From Myxococcales bacterium (GTDB taxonomy: Bacteria > Myxococcota_A > Polyangia > Polyangiales > Ga0077539), in contig JAUSAZ010000012.1 in NCBI GenBank assembly GCA_030652255.1, positions 1 to 64,000 of the forward strand: 64,000 bases of DNA. Reading direction: 5' to 3'. Under the pieces are notes generated by a model, which saw only the letters and a program-made list of their open reading frames with translations, was not told the origin of the DNA and made no database searches. Position numbers and translations under genes: made by a program. Of this stretch, positions 57,308 to 64,000 are shown in pieces. Positions within the stretch are counted from its first letter, which is position 1. Each line of letters opens with the position of its first letter.

Positions 57308-58114
57308 TCAGGGCCCTCCGGGGGCGGGGCCCGCGATGAGGTACCAGGAGAAGGGCCGCTCGCTGTCGAGCACCGCGCGGGTCTCCTGCTCGATCGCGCG
57401 GCGGCGCGCGTCGGCCGCCTCGCCGCTCGTCCTCGGCGCGACGGCCAGCGGGGCGCGCGCGTCGACCCGACCTGCGGAGACACCCACCACCCGCACGGCG
57501 TCGCCGTCTGCGACGGGTCGTGTCCATGTCTGCACCGGCCCCTGGTCGTAGGTCGCGCCCGGCCGCCAGAAGGTCATCCCGTAGACCACCTCACCGTCGC
57601 GCCCGTCGTCGCTCAGCAGCAGGTAGGTCGACCCGGTGTCCTCGTCGAGGTGCTCCGCGCCAGGGAGCGCGCCGAGGTCGAGGGGCGTCGCGCCGAGCGC
57701 AGCCCACGCCCCGGTGGCAGCGAGCGCCTCGACGAACTCGTCCACGCAGTCGCCATCCTGTCGGTCGCTGCGGGCGTCTCCGACCGCGCCGCCCGACGAG
57801 CGACCGTAGGCGACCACCTCGTGCGCGAACGAGAGCGTGCCGCCGGGCTCGATGGCGGTGAAGTGATCGCGCGCGACGGGCGTGCGCGCCGAGAGGTAGC
57901 CCGCGACGACCACGCCCTGCCCATGCACCGGGAACACCCCCCACGACCCGGCCTGCCGGGAGCCGGCGGCGCGGGCGATCGCCTGTAGCCCCAGCGTCGC
58001 GGGCGAGATGATCCCGTCGGGACGGCGGGCCACGCGGAAGGCGATGCCGTGCACCACGCGCACGGCCGGGGTGGGCGGGGGCGGCGCGTCCATGGGCTTC
58101 GTTGCTCTCGGCAT
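57308..58114 (-). CDS. Hypothetical soluble protein
   Basis: A 268-residue protein without signal peptide or recognised domain. It begins Pro-rich (MDAPPPPTPAVRVVHG) and is dominated by beta-strand pattern and Gly/Asp turns (YLLLSDDGRDGEVVYGMTFW). It contains ARRAIEQ-like charged helices near the end (DARRRAIEQETRAVLDSE). Preferred start ATG at 58114, TACACA eight bases before; an ATG at 58093 is possible. It shares the minus strand with the J-like gene, 154 bp upstream of it, and has a divergent neighbour. Confidence 0.7.
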   Translation of the reverse strand: MPRATKPMDAPPPPTPAVRVVHGIAFRVARRPDGIISPATLGLQAIARAAGSRQAGSWGVFPVHGQGVVVAGYLSARTPVARDHFTAIEPGGTLSFAHEVVAYGRSSGGAVGDARSDRQDGDCVDEFVEALAATGAWAALGATPLDLGALPGAEHLDEDTGSTYLLLSDDGRDGEVVYGMTFWRPGATYDQGPVQTWTRPVADGDAVRVVGVSAGRVDARAPLAVAPRTSGEAADARRRAIEQETRAVLDSERPFSWYLIAGPAPGGP

Positions 58115-58201
58115 GGCGGGGATGTGTACACCGCCGGGCGCTCGCGTTTCCGCCACATTCACCCGGTGAACGCCGCGCTCCCGATACACTCTCCCCCCTC
58201 G

Positions 58202-59914
58202 ATGGCCCCCCCTCCCCTCCGATCGCTCGCGCTCCTCCTCGCGCTCTTCGTCAGCGCCTGCTCCACCGGTCGCTCGGTCGTCGGCGGCCCCGCGGACGCG
58301 GCCGAGCCCGTCGACGCCACGCCCGACGCGGCCCTCGACGCCGCCGACGCGCCCGCCCCCGTCGATGCCCCCGATGCGCCCGATGTCCGTGATGCTCCCG
58401 ATGTGCCCGTGGACATCCCCGCGGCCCGCTGCACCTCGGACGGCGACTGCGCCAGCGGATCGGGCGGGCCCGCCTGCGACCTCGGCACCGGCCGCTGCGT
58501 GCCCTGCACCGCCGCCTCGGACCGCTGCCCCTCGGGCCAGTACTGCGTCGCCGCGATGAACCGCTGCGACAACGGCTGCCGCGACGACGCCGCCTGCGCC
58601 GCCACCGCCGCCACGCCCCGCTGCGAGCCCACCTCCCGCGCCTGCGTCGCGTGCGTCACCGACGAGCACTGCCCCGCGGGCAACCTCTGCGTCGGCAACG
58701 TCTGCGTCGCCGGCTGCAACGCCACCTCGCGCTGCCCCACCGGCGAGGCCTGCTGCGCGGGCGCCTGCGTCAACCCGCAGACCAACGTCGCCCACTGCGG
58801 CGCCTGCGACAGCCGCTGCGCCCTCGACCGCGCCGCCGCCGTGTGCCGCAACGCCACCTGCGCGGTGATGAGCTGCACCCTCCCCTACGGCGACTGCGAC
58901 GGCAGCGCCGCCAACGGCTGCGAGGTCGACACCGCCGCGGACACGGCCCACTGCGGCGCCTGCGGCCGGGCCTGCGCGGCGCGCCCCAACGCCACCGCCA
59001 CCTGCGCGGCGGCGGTCTGCGCGTACGCCTGCGACGCGGGCTTCGCCGACTGCGACGGCGAGGCCTCCAACGGCTGCGAGGTCGACACCCGCGCCAGCGC
59101 CGAGCACTGCGGCGCGTGCGGCAGCCGCTGCGCCCCGGCGAGCGCCACGGGGGCCTGCGTGGCGGGCGCGTGCACGGTGGCGCGCTGCGACAGCGGCCGC
59201 GCCGACTGCAACGCCAGCGCGGCGGACGGGTGCGAGGTCGCCACCGCCACCGACGCCGCGAACTGCGGCGCCTGCGGGACGGCGTGCCCGGAGGTGGGCG
59301 GCGCGCGACGGTGCTTCGCCGGGAGCTGCGCGGCGCGGAGCTGCGCGGCCGTGCTCGCGCTCACCCCCACCGCGACGAGCGGGCCCTACCGCCTCGACCT
59401 CGACGGGGATGGCCCGATGGCCGCGCGCACCTACGCCTGCGACATGCGCGACGGGGGGTGGACCGTCGTGGCCAACCAGGTTCCGACGGAGCTGCTCGCG
59501 GACAGCAACGCGACGCTGGGCGAGGCGGCCTTCGGCGACGTCGCGCGCAGCTGGCGGCTGGGCAACCCCGACATCACCCTGGTGCGCCCCACCCTCGCGT
59601 GGCGGCTCTCCGACGAGGTCAACAACGTCTACGTCGTGCGCTCGTGCGTGGTCGACTGGAGCCGCGACTACATCGACGTGATGAGCGCCACCGAGTGCAC
59701 CGTCGGGTACACCACCACGGCCCTCAACGTCGTCGTCAACGGCGCGTGGACCTACTGCTCCGCCCGCGGCATCGGGATCAACAACCTGGGCCGCAGCTGC
59801 TCCATCCGCATGAACGAGGGCGGCTTCGGCCGCGGCGTCGGCGCGCTCACCAACGGCCGGGCCTACACCTGCGACTACAACACCGCGCGGCGGGTCTCGC
59901 TCGCCTTCCGCTGA
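58202..59914 (+). CDS. Cysteine-rich lipoprotein with fibrinogen-like C-terminal region
   Basis: A 570-residue exported lipoprotein. It has lipobox FVSAC (Cys near 20) and an Asp/Ala-rich tether (DAADAPAPVDAPDAPDV). About 330 residues of Cys-rich repeats follow, carrying motifs CTSDGDCASG, ANGCEVDTAADTAHCGACG and SNGCEVDTRASAEHCGACG. The C-terminal 190 residues begin like fibrinogen-related domains (GPYRLDLDGDGPMAARTYAC, then DGGWTVV) and continue with several Cys. Such repeat lipoproteins are numerous in myxobacteria; surface adhesion is a reasonable inference. TACACT lies 11 bases before the ATG. Confidence 0.88.
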   Translation: MAPPPLRSLALLLALFVSACSTGRSVVGGPADAAEPVDATPDAALDAADAPAPVDAPDAPDVRDAPDVPVDIPAARCTSDGDCASGSGGPACDLGTGRCVPCTAASDRCPSGQYCVAAMNRCDNGCRDDAACAATAATPRCEPTSRACVACVTDEHCPAGNLCVGNVCVAGCNATSRCPTGEACCAGACVNPQTNVAHCGACDSRCALDRAAAVCRNATCAVMSCTLPYGDCDGSAANGCEVDTAADTAHCGACGRACAARPNATATCAAAVCAYACDAGFADCDGEASNGCEVDTRASAEHCGACGSRCAPASATGACVAGACTVARCDSGRADCNASAADGCEVATATDAANCGACGTACPEVGGARRCFAGSCAARSCAAVLALTPTATSGPYRLDLDGDGPMAARTYACDMRDGGWTVVANQVPTELLADSNATLGEAAFGDVARSWRLGNPDITLVRPTLAWRLSDEVNNVYVVRSCVVDWSRDYIDVMSATECTVGYTTTALNVVVNGAWTYCSARGIGINNLGRSCSIRMNEGGFGRGVGALTNGRAYTCDYNTARRVSLAFR

Positions 59915-59921
59915 GGCGCTC

Positions 59922-60491
59922 TCAGGGGGCTGACGGCAGGCTCCCGCGCAGCATCACGAACACCAGCACCCCGGTGACCGAGACGTAGAGCCAGATGGGC
60001 GCGAGCCAGCGCGTGACCCGGCGGTGCCGGTCGAACTGCTTGCGGAACGCGAAGTAGAACGCCACCAGCGCCATCGGCACCACCGGCATCGAGAGCAGCA
60101 CGTGGCTGGCGAGCAGCAGCAGGTACGCGACCTTCATCGGGCCGTGGCCCGCGTAGCGCGTGTCGCCGTGCACGAAGTGGTAGGTGAGGTAGCTCACCAG
60201 GAAGAGCGCCGACGCCGCGAAGGCGCTCACCATGAAGGCCCGGTGGGCGCGCATGTTCTTGCGGCGGATGGCCACCCAGCCCGCGACGAGCAGCGCCGCC
60301 GCGGTGCCGTTGAGGCACGCGTTGACCGCCGGGAGGAAGCGCAGGTCGACGCCCCCCGCCCCGCCGCGGCGGATGAGCAGCAGCCACGCGATGAAGGCCA
60401 GCGCCACGGCGGAGACCACCGCCGTAAACGCAAAGAAGGCCCGGTCAGGGGCGGTCGAGGGGTCGCGATCGGAGGCGCTCAGGGCCGACAT
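59922..60491 (-). CDS. DUF420 membrane protein
   Basis: A 189-residue protein with five hydrophobic segments. Conserved features are LPAVNACLNGTAAALLVAGW, KNMRAHRAFMVSAFAASALF, YLTYHFVHGD and LLLASHVLLSM. They fit DUF420, a family (YozB/CtaM type) associated with haem-copper oxidase assembly in Firmicutes and found next to respiratory genes elsewhere. Conserved His residues in the helices may bind haem or copper. No oxidase genes lie nearby. It converges with the Cys-rich lipoprotein at a 7-bp gap. Confidence 0.85.
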   Translation of the reverse strand: MSALSASDRDPSTAPDRAFFAFTAVVSAVALAFIAWLLLIRRGGAGGVDLRFLPAVNACLNGTAAALLVAGWVAIRRKNMRAHRAFMVSAFAASALFLVSYLTYHFVHGDTRYAGHGPMKVAYLLLLASHVLLSMPVVPMALVAFYFAFRKQFDRHRRVTRWLAPIWLYVSVTGVLVFVMLRGSLPSAP

Positions 60492-60543
60492 GGCGCGCGT
60501 TATAGGTCCCCGCCCGGCGCGTGGCGACCACCGGCGGTGGGTG

Positions 60544-61911
60544 TCACACCATCCGGCGCCACCAGCAGGCCACCCGCTGCCACGGTGTCATCGGCGCGCG
60601 GATGGCTTCGTAGGCCCGCAGCGCGTGGGCCTCCAGGGCCTCGACGGTGCCCGCGGGGATGCCCAGCCCGAAGCGCACCCGGTCGACCTCCGCCGCCGCC
60701 GCGCCCAGCTCCGGGATCGGCGGCAGCCCCTTCGCCGCGCGCTGCGCGCCCACCTTGGCCACCAGCTCGTCGACCGTGTCCCCGGGCAGCACCCGGATGC
60801 CCACGTCGCCGAGCGCCACGGTCACGTACTCCCAGCGGCGCAGCGCGCGCTTGGTGGGCTCGTCGGCGCGCCCGCCCCGCCGCAGCCGGCGCAGGCGCCA
60901 CCACCGCCGCACCGGGCGGTTGAGGAAGAACAACGGCACGAAGGGCAGCACGTCCTCGGCCTGTTCGCGGGCCTTGCGGGCGGCGCGGCTCACGGCGTCG
61001 CGCAGGGCCTGGGCGTCGGGGTGGGGCGCCCGCCGTCCCCGGGGGTCGCGCTCCCCGGGCGGCGGCGGTCGACGCTCCCGGCCGCGGGGGTCGCTGGCGC
61101 CGTCGCCGGGGCGCTGCCCCTCGCGCGGGGCGGTGCGCCAGAGGTACGGCGCGAGCGACGCGGTGGCGGCCGTGACGAGCAGCGCGAGCAGGATGAGCGC
61201 GAGCCCGCCGCGGCGGGTGAGGCGCAGCGCGGCGCCCCGCTGGTGCTGCGTGACGGTGGTCGGCGTGTCGGTGGCGCCGGCGGCCCACACGGCGTGGTGG
61301 TAGCGCCCCTGCCCCGCGAGGAAGGCGAAGTAGAGCGCCACGAGGGTGCCCAGGAGCCCGAGGGTGGTCGGGTCCCACACGCCGTCCTTCACCCCGACCT
61401 CCCAGTACCGGACGCCGCCGTGCTGCTCGATGACGGTGAGCATCGCGCCCACCCAGCACACCGCGGGGAGCCAGAGCGTGGCCAGCAGCGCGCGCCGCTG
61501 CATCGCCGCGTGCCCGCAGCTCACGCTCGTGAGGAAGGCCACGGACCCGCCCGCGACGCGCGGCCCGGCGGCGATGGCGACGGTGCACGCGAGGGTGATG
61601 ATGGCGAACCACACCACCCCCTGCACCACCCAGCCCCGGAGGCGCAGCAGCGCGAGGAGGTTGCCCAGCGCGACGCCGAGGGTGCTGGCCACGACGAGCA
61701 CCGGCAGCAGCACCAGGAGCTCGGGGTCGGCGCCCCAGTAGCGAAAGGCCGCGCCCAGCAGCACGACGTAGCCCGACACCAGGAGCAGCCAGTAGGTGGC
61801 GAGCAGCCAGCGGGCGCGGGCGAAGGCCTCGACGAGGGGCTCCCGGGGCGTGCCCCCGCGCCACCAGGGCGGGAGGATCATCGGGCGCCGCAGGTCGTCG
61901 ACCGGGGTCAC
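60544..61911 (-). CDS. Polytopic membrane protein with DUF4129-like C-terminal region
   Basis: A 455-residue protein with about six to seven membrane segments in the first 280 residues, an Arg/Pro/Gly-rich loop, and a cytoplasmic tail of about 150 residues. The tail (RRWEYVTVALGDVGIRVLPG DTVDELVAKVG) resembles DUF4129, often fused or adjacent to transglutaminase-like membrane proteins. GTG at 61911 overlaps the pyk stop as GTGA, and so is preferred; ATG at 61881 is the alternative. It is co-transcribed with pyruvate kinase, whose product has no evident link to it. Confidence 0.7.
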   Translation of the reverse strand: MTPVDDLRRPMILPPWWRGGTPREPLVEAFARARWLLATYWLLLVSGYVVLLGAAFRYWGADPELLVLLPVLVVASTLGVALGNLLALLRLRGWVVQGVVWFAIITLACTVAIAAGPRVAGGSVAFLTSVSCGHAAMQRRALLATLWLPAVCWVGAMLTVIEQHGGVRYWEVGVKDGVWDPTTLGLLGTLVALYFAFLAGQGRYHHAVWAAGATDTPTTVTQHQRGAALRLTRRGGLALILLALLVTAATASLAPYLWRTAPREGQRPGDGASDPRGRERRPPPPGERDPRGRRAPHPDAQALRDAVSRAARKAREQAEDVLPFVPLFFLNRPVRRWWRLRRLRRGGRADEPTKRALRRWEYVTVALGDVGIRVLPGDTVDELVAKVGAQRAAKGLPPIPELGAAAAEVDRVRFGLGIPAGTVEALEAHALRAYEAIRAPMTPWQRVACWWRRMV

Positions 61912-63311
61912 GTCGCTTGGAGCGTGTGGAGGGCGAAGGACTTGGTGCCGGTGTCGATCTGGTGCCCGGAGACCACGCCGATGGTCTCGCCGTCGTGCAT
62001 CGGGAGCGTCGCGCGGGCGATGCGGGCGGCCAGCGCGAGGGTCTCGTCGGAGGCGTCGGGGAGCGAGTGCACCACCGGGATCACGCCCCACTGGAGCGCG
62101 AGCCGCTGGGCCACCTCGTGCGTCGAGGTGAGGGCGATGATGGGCGCGCGGGGGCGAAACTCCGCCACCATGTCGGCCGTGCGCCCGGAGCGGGTGAACA
62201 CCACGATCGCCGCGAGGCGGGCGTGCCGGGAGGTGAGCGAGGCCGCCGCCGCGCAGGCGTGGGTGAAGTCCCAGTCGAGGCGCGAGATCTGCGGCTCGGT
62301 GAGCTTCGCGTAGAGCGGCGAGGCCTCGATCTCGCGGACGATGGTGTCCATCATCTGGACGGTGACCACGGGGTAGCGCCCGCTCGCGGTCTCGCCGGAG
62401 AGCATCAGCACGTCGGTGGCGTCGAGCACGGCGTTGGCCACGTCGGCCGCCTCGGCGCGCGTCGGCCGCGGCGAGCGGATCATGGAGTCGAGCATCTGTG
62501 TGGCCGTCACCACCAGCTTGCCCTGCGCGTTGGCCAGCTGGATGGCCCGCTTCTGCGCGAGCGGCACCTTCTCGGGGCCGAGCTCCACGCCGAGGTCGCC
62601 GCGCGCCACCATGATCCCGTCGCAGGCGGCGATGATGGCCTCGAGGTTGTCGATGGCCTCGGGCTTCTCGATCTTCGCGATGAGGGGGATGCCCTCGCCC
62701 ACGACGAGGCGCGCCTCGTGGAGGTCGCTCGCGTGCCGCACGAAGGAGAGCGCGAGGTAGTCGACCCCGAGCTCGCGGGCGAGGACGGCGTCCGCGCGGT
62801 CCTTGTCGGTGAGCGCGGGCACGCTGAGCTTCGCGCCGGGGACGTTGATGCCCTTGCGGTCGGAGAGGGTGCCGCCGACCTCCACCACGCAGTCGACGTC
62901 CTCGTCGTGGATGCCCGTCGCGCGCAGCCGCAGGAGCCCGTCGTCGAGGAGCACCGGGTCGCCGACGCGGAGGTCCTTCCACAGAGGGTACGTCATGGAG
63001 ACGGAGTGCACGTCCCCGGGGACCTCCCGGGTGGTCAGCGTGAAGGCCGCGCCCTCCACGAGCTCGACGGGCCCGTTGGCGAAGGTGCGGCAGCGGATCT
63101 TCGGCCCCGAGAGGTCGCCGAGGATGGCCACGTCGCGCCCGGCGCGCGATGCGGCAGCGCGGATGTTCTTCACCGCGGCGCGGTGGTCGTCGGGCACGCC
63201 GTGGGAGAAGTTCACCCGGAAGCCGTCGACGCCGGCCGCGATGAGGGCATCGAGAACACCGGGCTCGCGGCTCGCGGGGCCCACCGTCGCGAGGATCTTG
63301 GCTCTACGCAT
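61908..63311 (-). CDS. pyk: Pyruvate kinase
   Basis: A 467-residue pyruvate kinase, converting phosphoenolpyruvate and ADP to pyruvate and ATP in glycolysis. Family blocks are intact: VNFSHG, LGDLSGPKIRC, TDKDRADAVLARELGVDY, the PK signature with catalytic Lys (LIAKIEKPEAIDNLEAI), VARGDLGVELGPEKVP, TATQMLDSMIRSPRPTRAE and DVLMLSGETASG. The C-terminal allosteric domain is of ordinary length. The ATG at 63311 is the first in-frame start giving AKILATVGPASRE, as in relatives; the open frame upstream is not coding. Divergent from the gene cut by the window end. Confidence 0.97.
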   Translation of the reverse strand: MRRAKILATVGPASREPGVLDALIAAGVDGFRVNFSHGVPDDHRAAVKNIRAAASRAGRDVAILGDLSGPKIRCRTFANGPVELVEGAAFTLTTREVPGDVHSVSMTYPLWKDLRVGDPVLLDDGLLRLRATGIHDEDVDCVVEVGGTLSDRKGINVPGAKLSVPALTDKDRADAVLARELGVDYLALSFVRHASDLHEARLVVGEGIPLIAKIEKPEAIDNLEAIIAACDGIMVARGDLGVELGPEKVPLAQKRAIQLANAQGKLVVTATQMLDSMIRSPRPTRAEAADVANAVLDATDVLMLSGETASGRYPVVTVQMMDTIVREIEASPLYAKLTEPQISRLDWDFTHACAAAASLTSRHARLAAIVVFTRSGRTADMVAEFRPRAPIIALTSTHEVAQRLALQWGVIPVVHSLPDASDETLALAARIARATLPMHDGETIGVVSGHQIDTGTKSFALHTLQAT

Positions 63312-63354
63312 GGGCCGACGATGGCACGCGTCGCGGCGGGCCCACAATGGGCGG

Positions 63355-63378
63355 TTGACAGCGCGGCGACGGCGGCCG
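63355..63378 (+). promoter_or_regulatory. Perfect -35 box before the edge gene
   Basis: TTGACA (63355-63360) is an exact -35 consensus, rare in this GC-rich DNA. The matching -10 is poor: at 17-18 bp the sequence is GCACGA or CACGAA. A start codon follows at 63392. It may be a promoter of the transferred-looking gene or chance. Confidence 0.3.
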
Positions 63379-63391
63379 CACGAACCGGGGC

Positions 63392-64000
63392 GTGAGCCTG
63401 ATCGACGAGCTGCGAGAGTACCTGCGAGGGGTAGAGCGGGGGGTGACCGCGGGCGCCGCTCCGACGGTCGGGATCGATATGCCTTCGGCGCGGCGGTACT
63501 TCGTCGATGCCCTGGAGAGGCGCGAACGAAGTCATGGGATGCACAGTGTAGAAGCTTCGTTCTGGGATCGTGAGCGGAGGGACGGCTTTCTCCGAGACCT
63601 GGAAGCCGAACTGCGCGCCGGCCCCTGCGCGGAAGGGGACGCGGCGACGTTTCGCATGCAGACCGAGGATGCAATCGACCTGCTGGTAGGTCTGCCCGGC
63701 CCATCGCTCTCGCGCACCCGTGCCCGGGAACTGGGACAGATCGTAACGACGCTGGCCAGGGCTACCTGGGTAGGGAAGCGTCGGTTCGACGTCGCGCGGT
63801 ATGCCATGGAGCTTCGCCTCGTTCGTTCTCGTGGAGCGCAGACAGAGGTCTCACCGATTGGACAGGTTCTCACGCGCATGCCGGAGGCCGACGCGGTGCA
63901 CTGGCTCCTGACGGTGGAGACCCTGCAATCCCTCGGACCGTCCGATGTCTATCGAATGCCCATACAGGCAGTCATTGCTCTCGACAGGCATCCAGAGGGA
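63392..64000 (+). CDS. Partial gene of unknown function at the window end, atypical codon use
   Basis: A GTG start begins an open frame of 203 codons running off the window without a stop. The protein begins with LIDELREYLRGVERGVTAG and is charged and helical (DALERRERSHGMHS; DLEAELRAGP). It has no domain I recognise and no signal or membrane segment. Codons such as GTA, CGA, ATA, AGG and GGA are used far more than in neighbouring genes, and the local GC content is lower. This suggests acquisition from elsewhere. The TTGACA box upstream also differs from the TANNNT habit nearby. The function is unknown; the C-terminus is missing. Confidence 0.7.
   Translation, partial: MSLIDELREYLRGVERGVTAGAAPTVGIDMPSARRYFVDALERRERSHGMHSVEASFWDRERRDGFLRDLEAELRAGPCAEGDAATFRMQTEDAIDLLVGLPGPSLSRTRARELGQIVTTLARATWVGKRRFDVARYAMELRLVRSRGAQTEVSPIGQVLTRMPEADAVHWLLTVETLQSLGPSDVYRMPIQAVIALDRHPEG

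Noticed and set aside
61912-62982. Minus-strand continuation of the DUF4129-like frame over pyruvate kinase
   Set aside because: It is an alternative frame of pyk without membrane segments; the true start is the GTG or ATG at 61911 or 61881.
63322-63336. TGGCAC upstream of the edge gene as a second sigma-54 promoter
   Set aside because: After GG the required GC does not follow at 10 bp (GG is found instead), so the pattern fails.

Overview
The window is very GC-rich DNA, almost wall-to-wall genes, with many GTG starts. The gene content fits a myxobacterium-like member of Myxococcota: a Ser/Thr kinase with repeats, FHA-domain regulators, a DUF4388 protein, lipoproteins with Asp/Ala-rich linkers, type IV pilus genes and an NtrC-type regulator. 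The phylum is an inference from gene content; no rRNA or other marker settles it. I found no rRNA, tRNA, CRISPR array, insertion sequence or prophage.

Left edge (1-5.7 kb): two inverted arrays of a 9-bp repeat, a frame-broken gene remnant, a stand-alone HEXXH enzyme of the peptide beta-hydroxylase (mod_HExxH) type, a SAM methyltransferase, a polytopic membrane protein and a lipoprotein. This is the most accessory-looking part.

Pilus, aromatic and translation block, all on the minus strand (5.7-25 kb). Read in transcription order it begins with rimP-nusA-ylxR/L7Ae-infB-(unknown)-DUF503-rbfA-truB, the classical transcription/translation operon with one unfamiliar gene inserted. It continues with an FHA-proline-rich-CpaF-like ATPase whose nucleotide-binding motifs are altered and a small membrane protein. 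Then come pilM-pilN-pilO-pilP-pilQ, aroC and a fused aroK-aroB gene. The pil-to-aro linkage is a conserved neighbourhood also known from proteobacteria.

Middle (25-42 kb): an OmpA-like protein with calcium-type repeats, a thioesterase, a HEAT-repeat lipoprotein, a KamA/EpmB-type radical SAM enzyme, and a close-packed plus-strand run. That run encodes a cNMP-like/GspE-type secretion ATPase, a membrane-anchored TPR Ser/Thr kinase, an ABC exporter and a truncated haemoglobin. A DUF4388/J-like/TPR protein and a large alpha/beta-hydrolase lipoprotein follow.

Right part (42-64 kb): a two-gene CoA-dehydratase-activase-like system, a DUF3634 protein, a fatty acid desaturase and the GTPase YchF. Next is a module of two TPR-like genes, an FHA-GAF-sigma-54 activator and a convergent J-like gene with a well-placed sigma-54-type promoter. 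Then come a cysteine-rich fibrinogen-like lipoprotein, a DUF420 protein, a DUF4129-like membrane protein overlapping pyruvate kinase, and a gene cut by the window end whose codon use differs from its neighbours.

Two genome-wide habits stand out. Several genes have a TANNNT hexamer only 7-12 nt before the start codon, suggesting leaderless or near-leaderless transcripts. Six convergent gene pairs are separated by only 6-27 bp, leaving no room for ordinary terminators.
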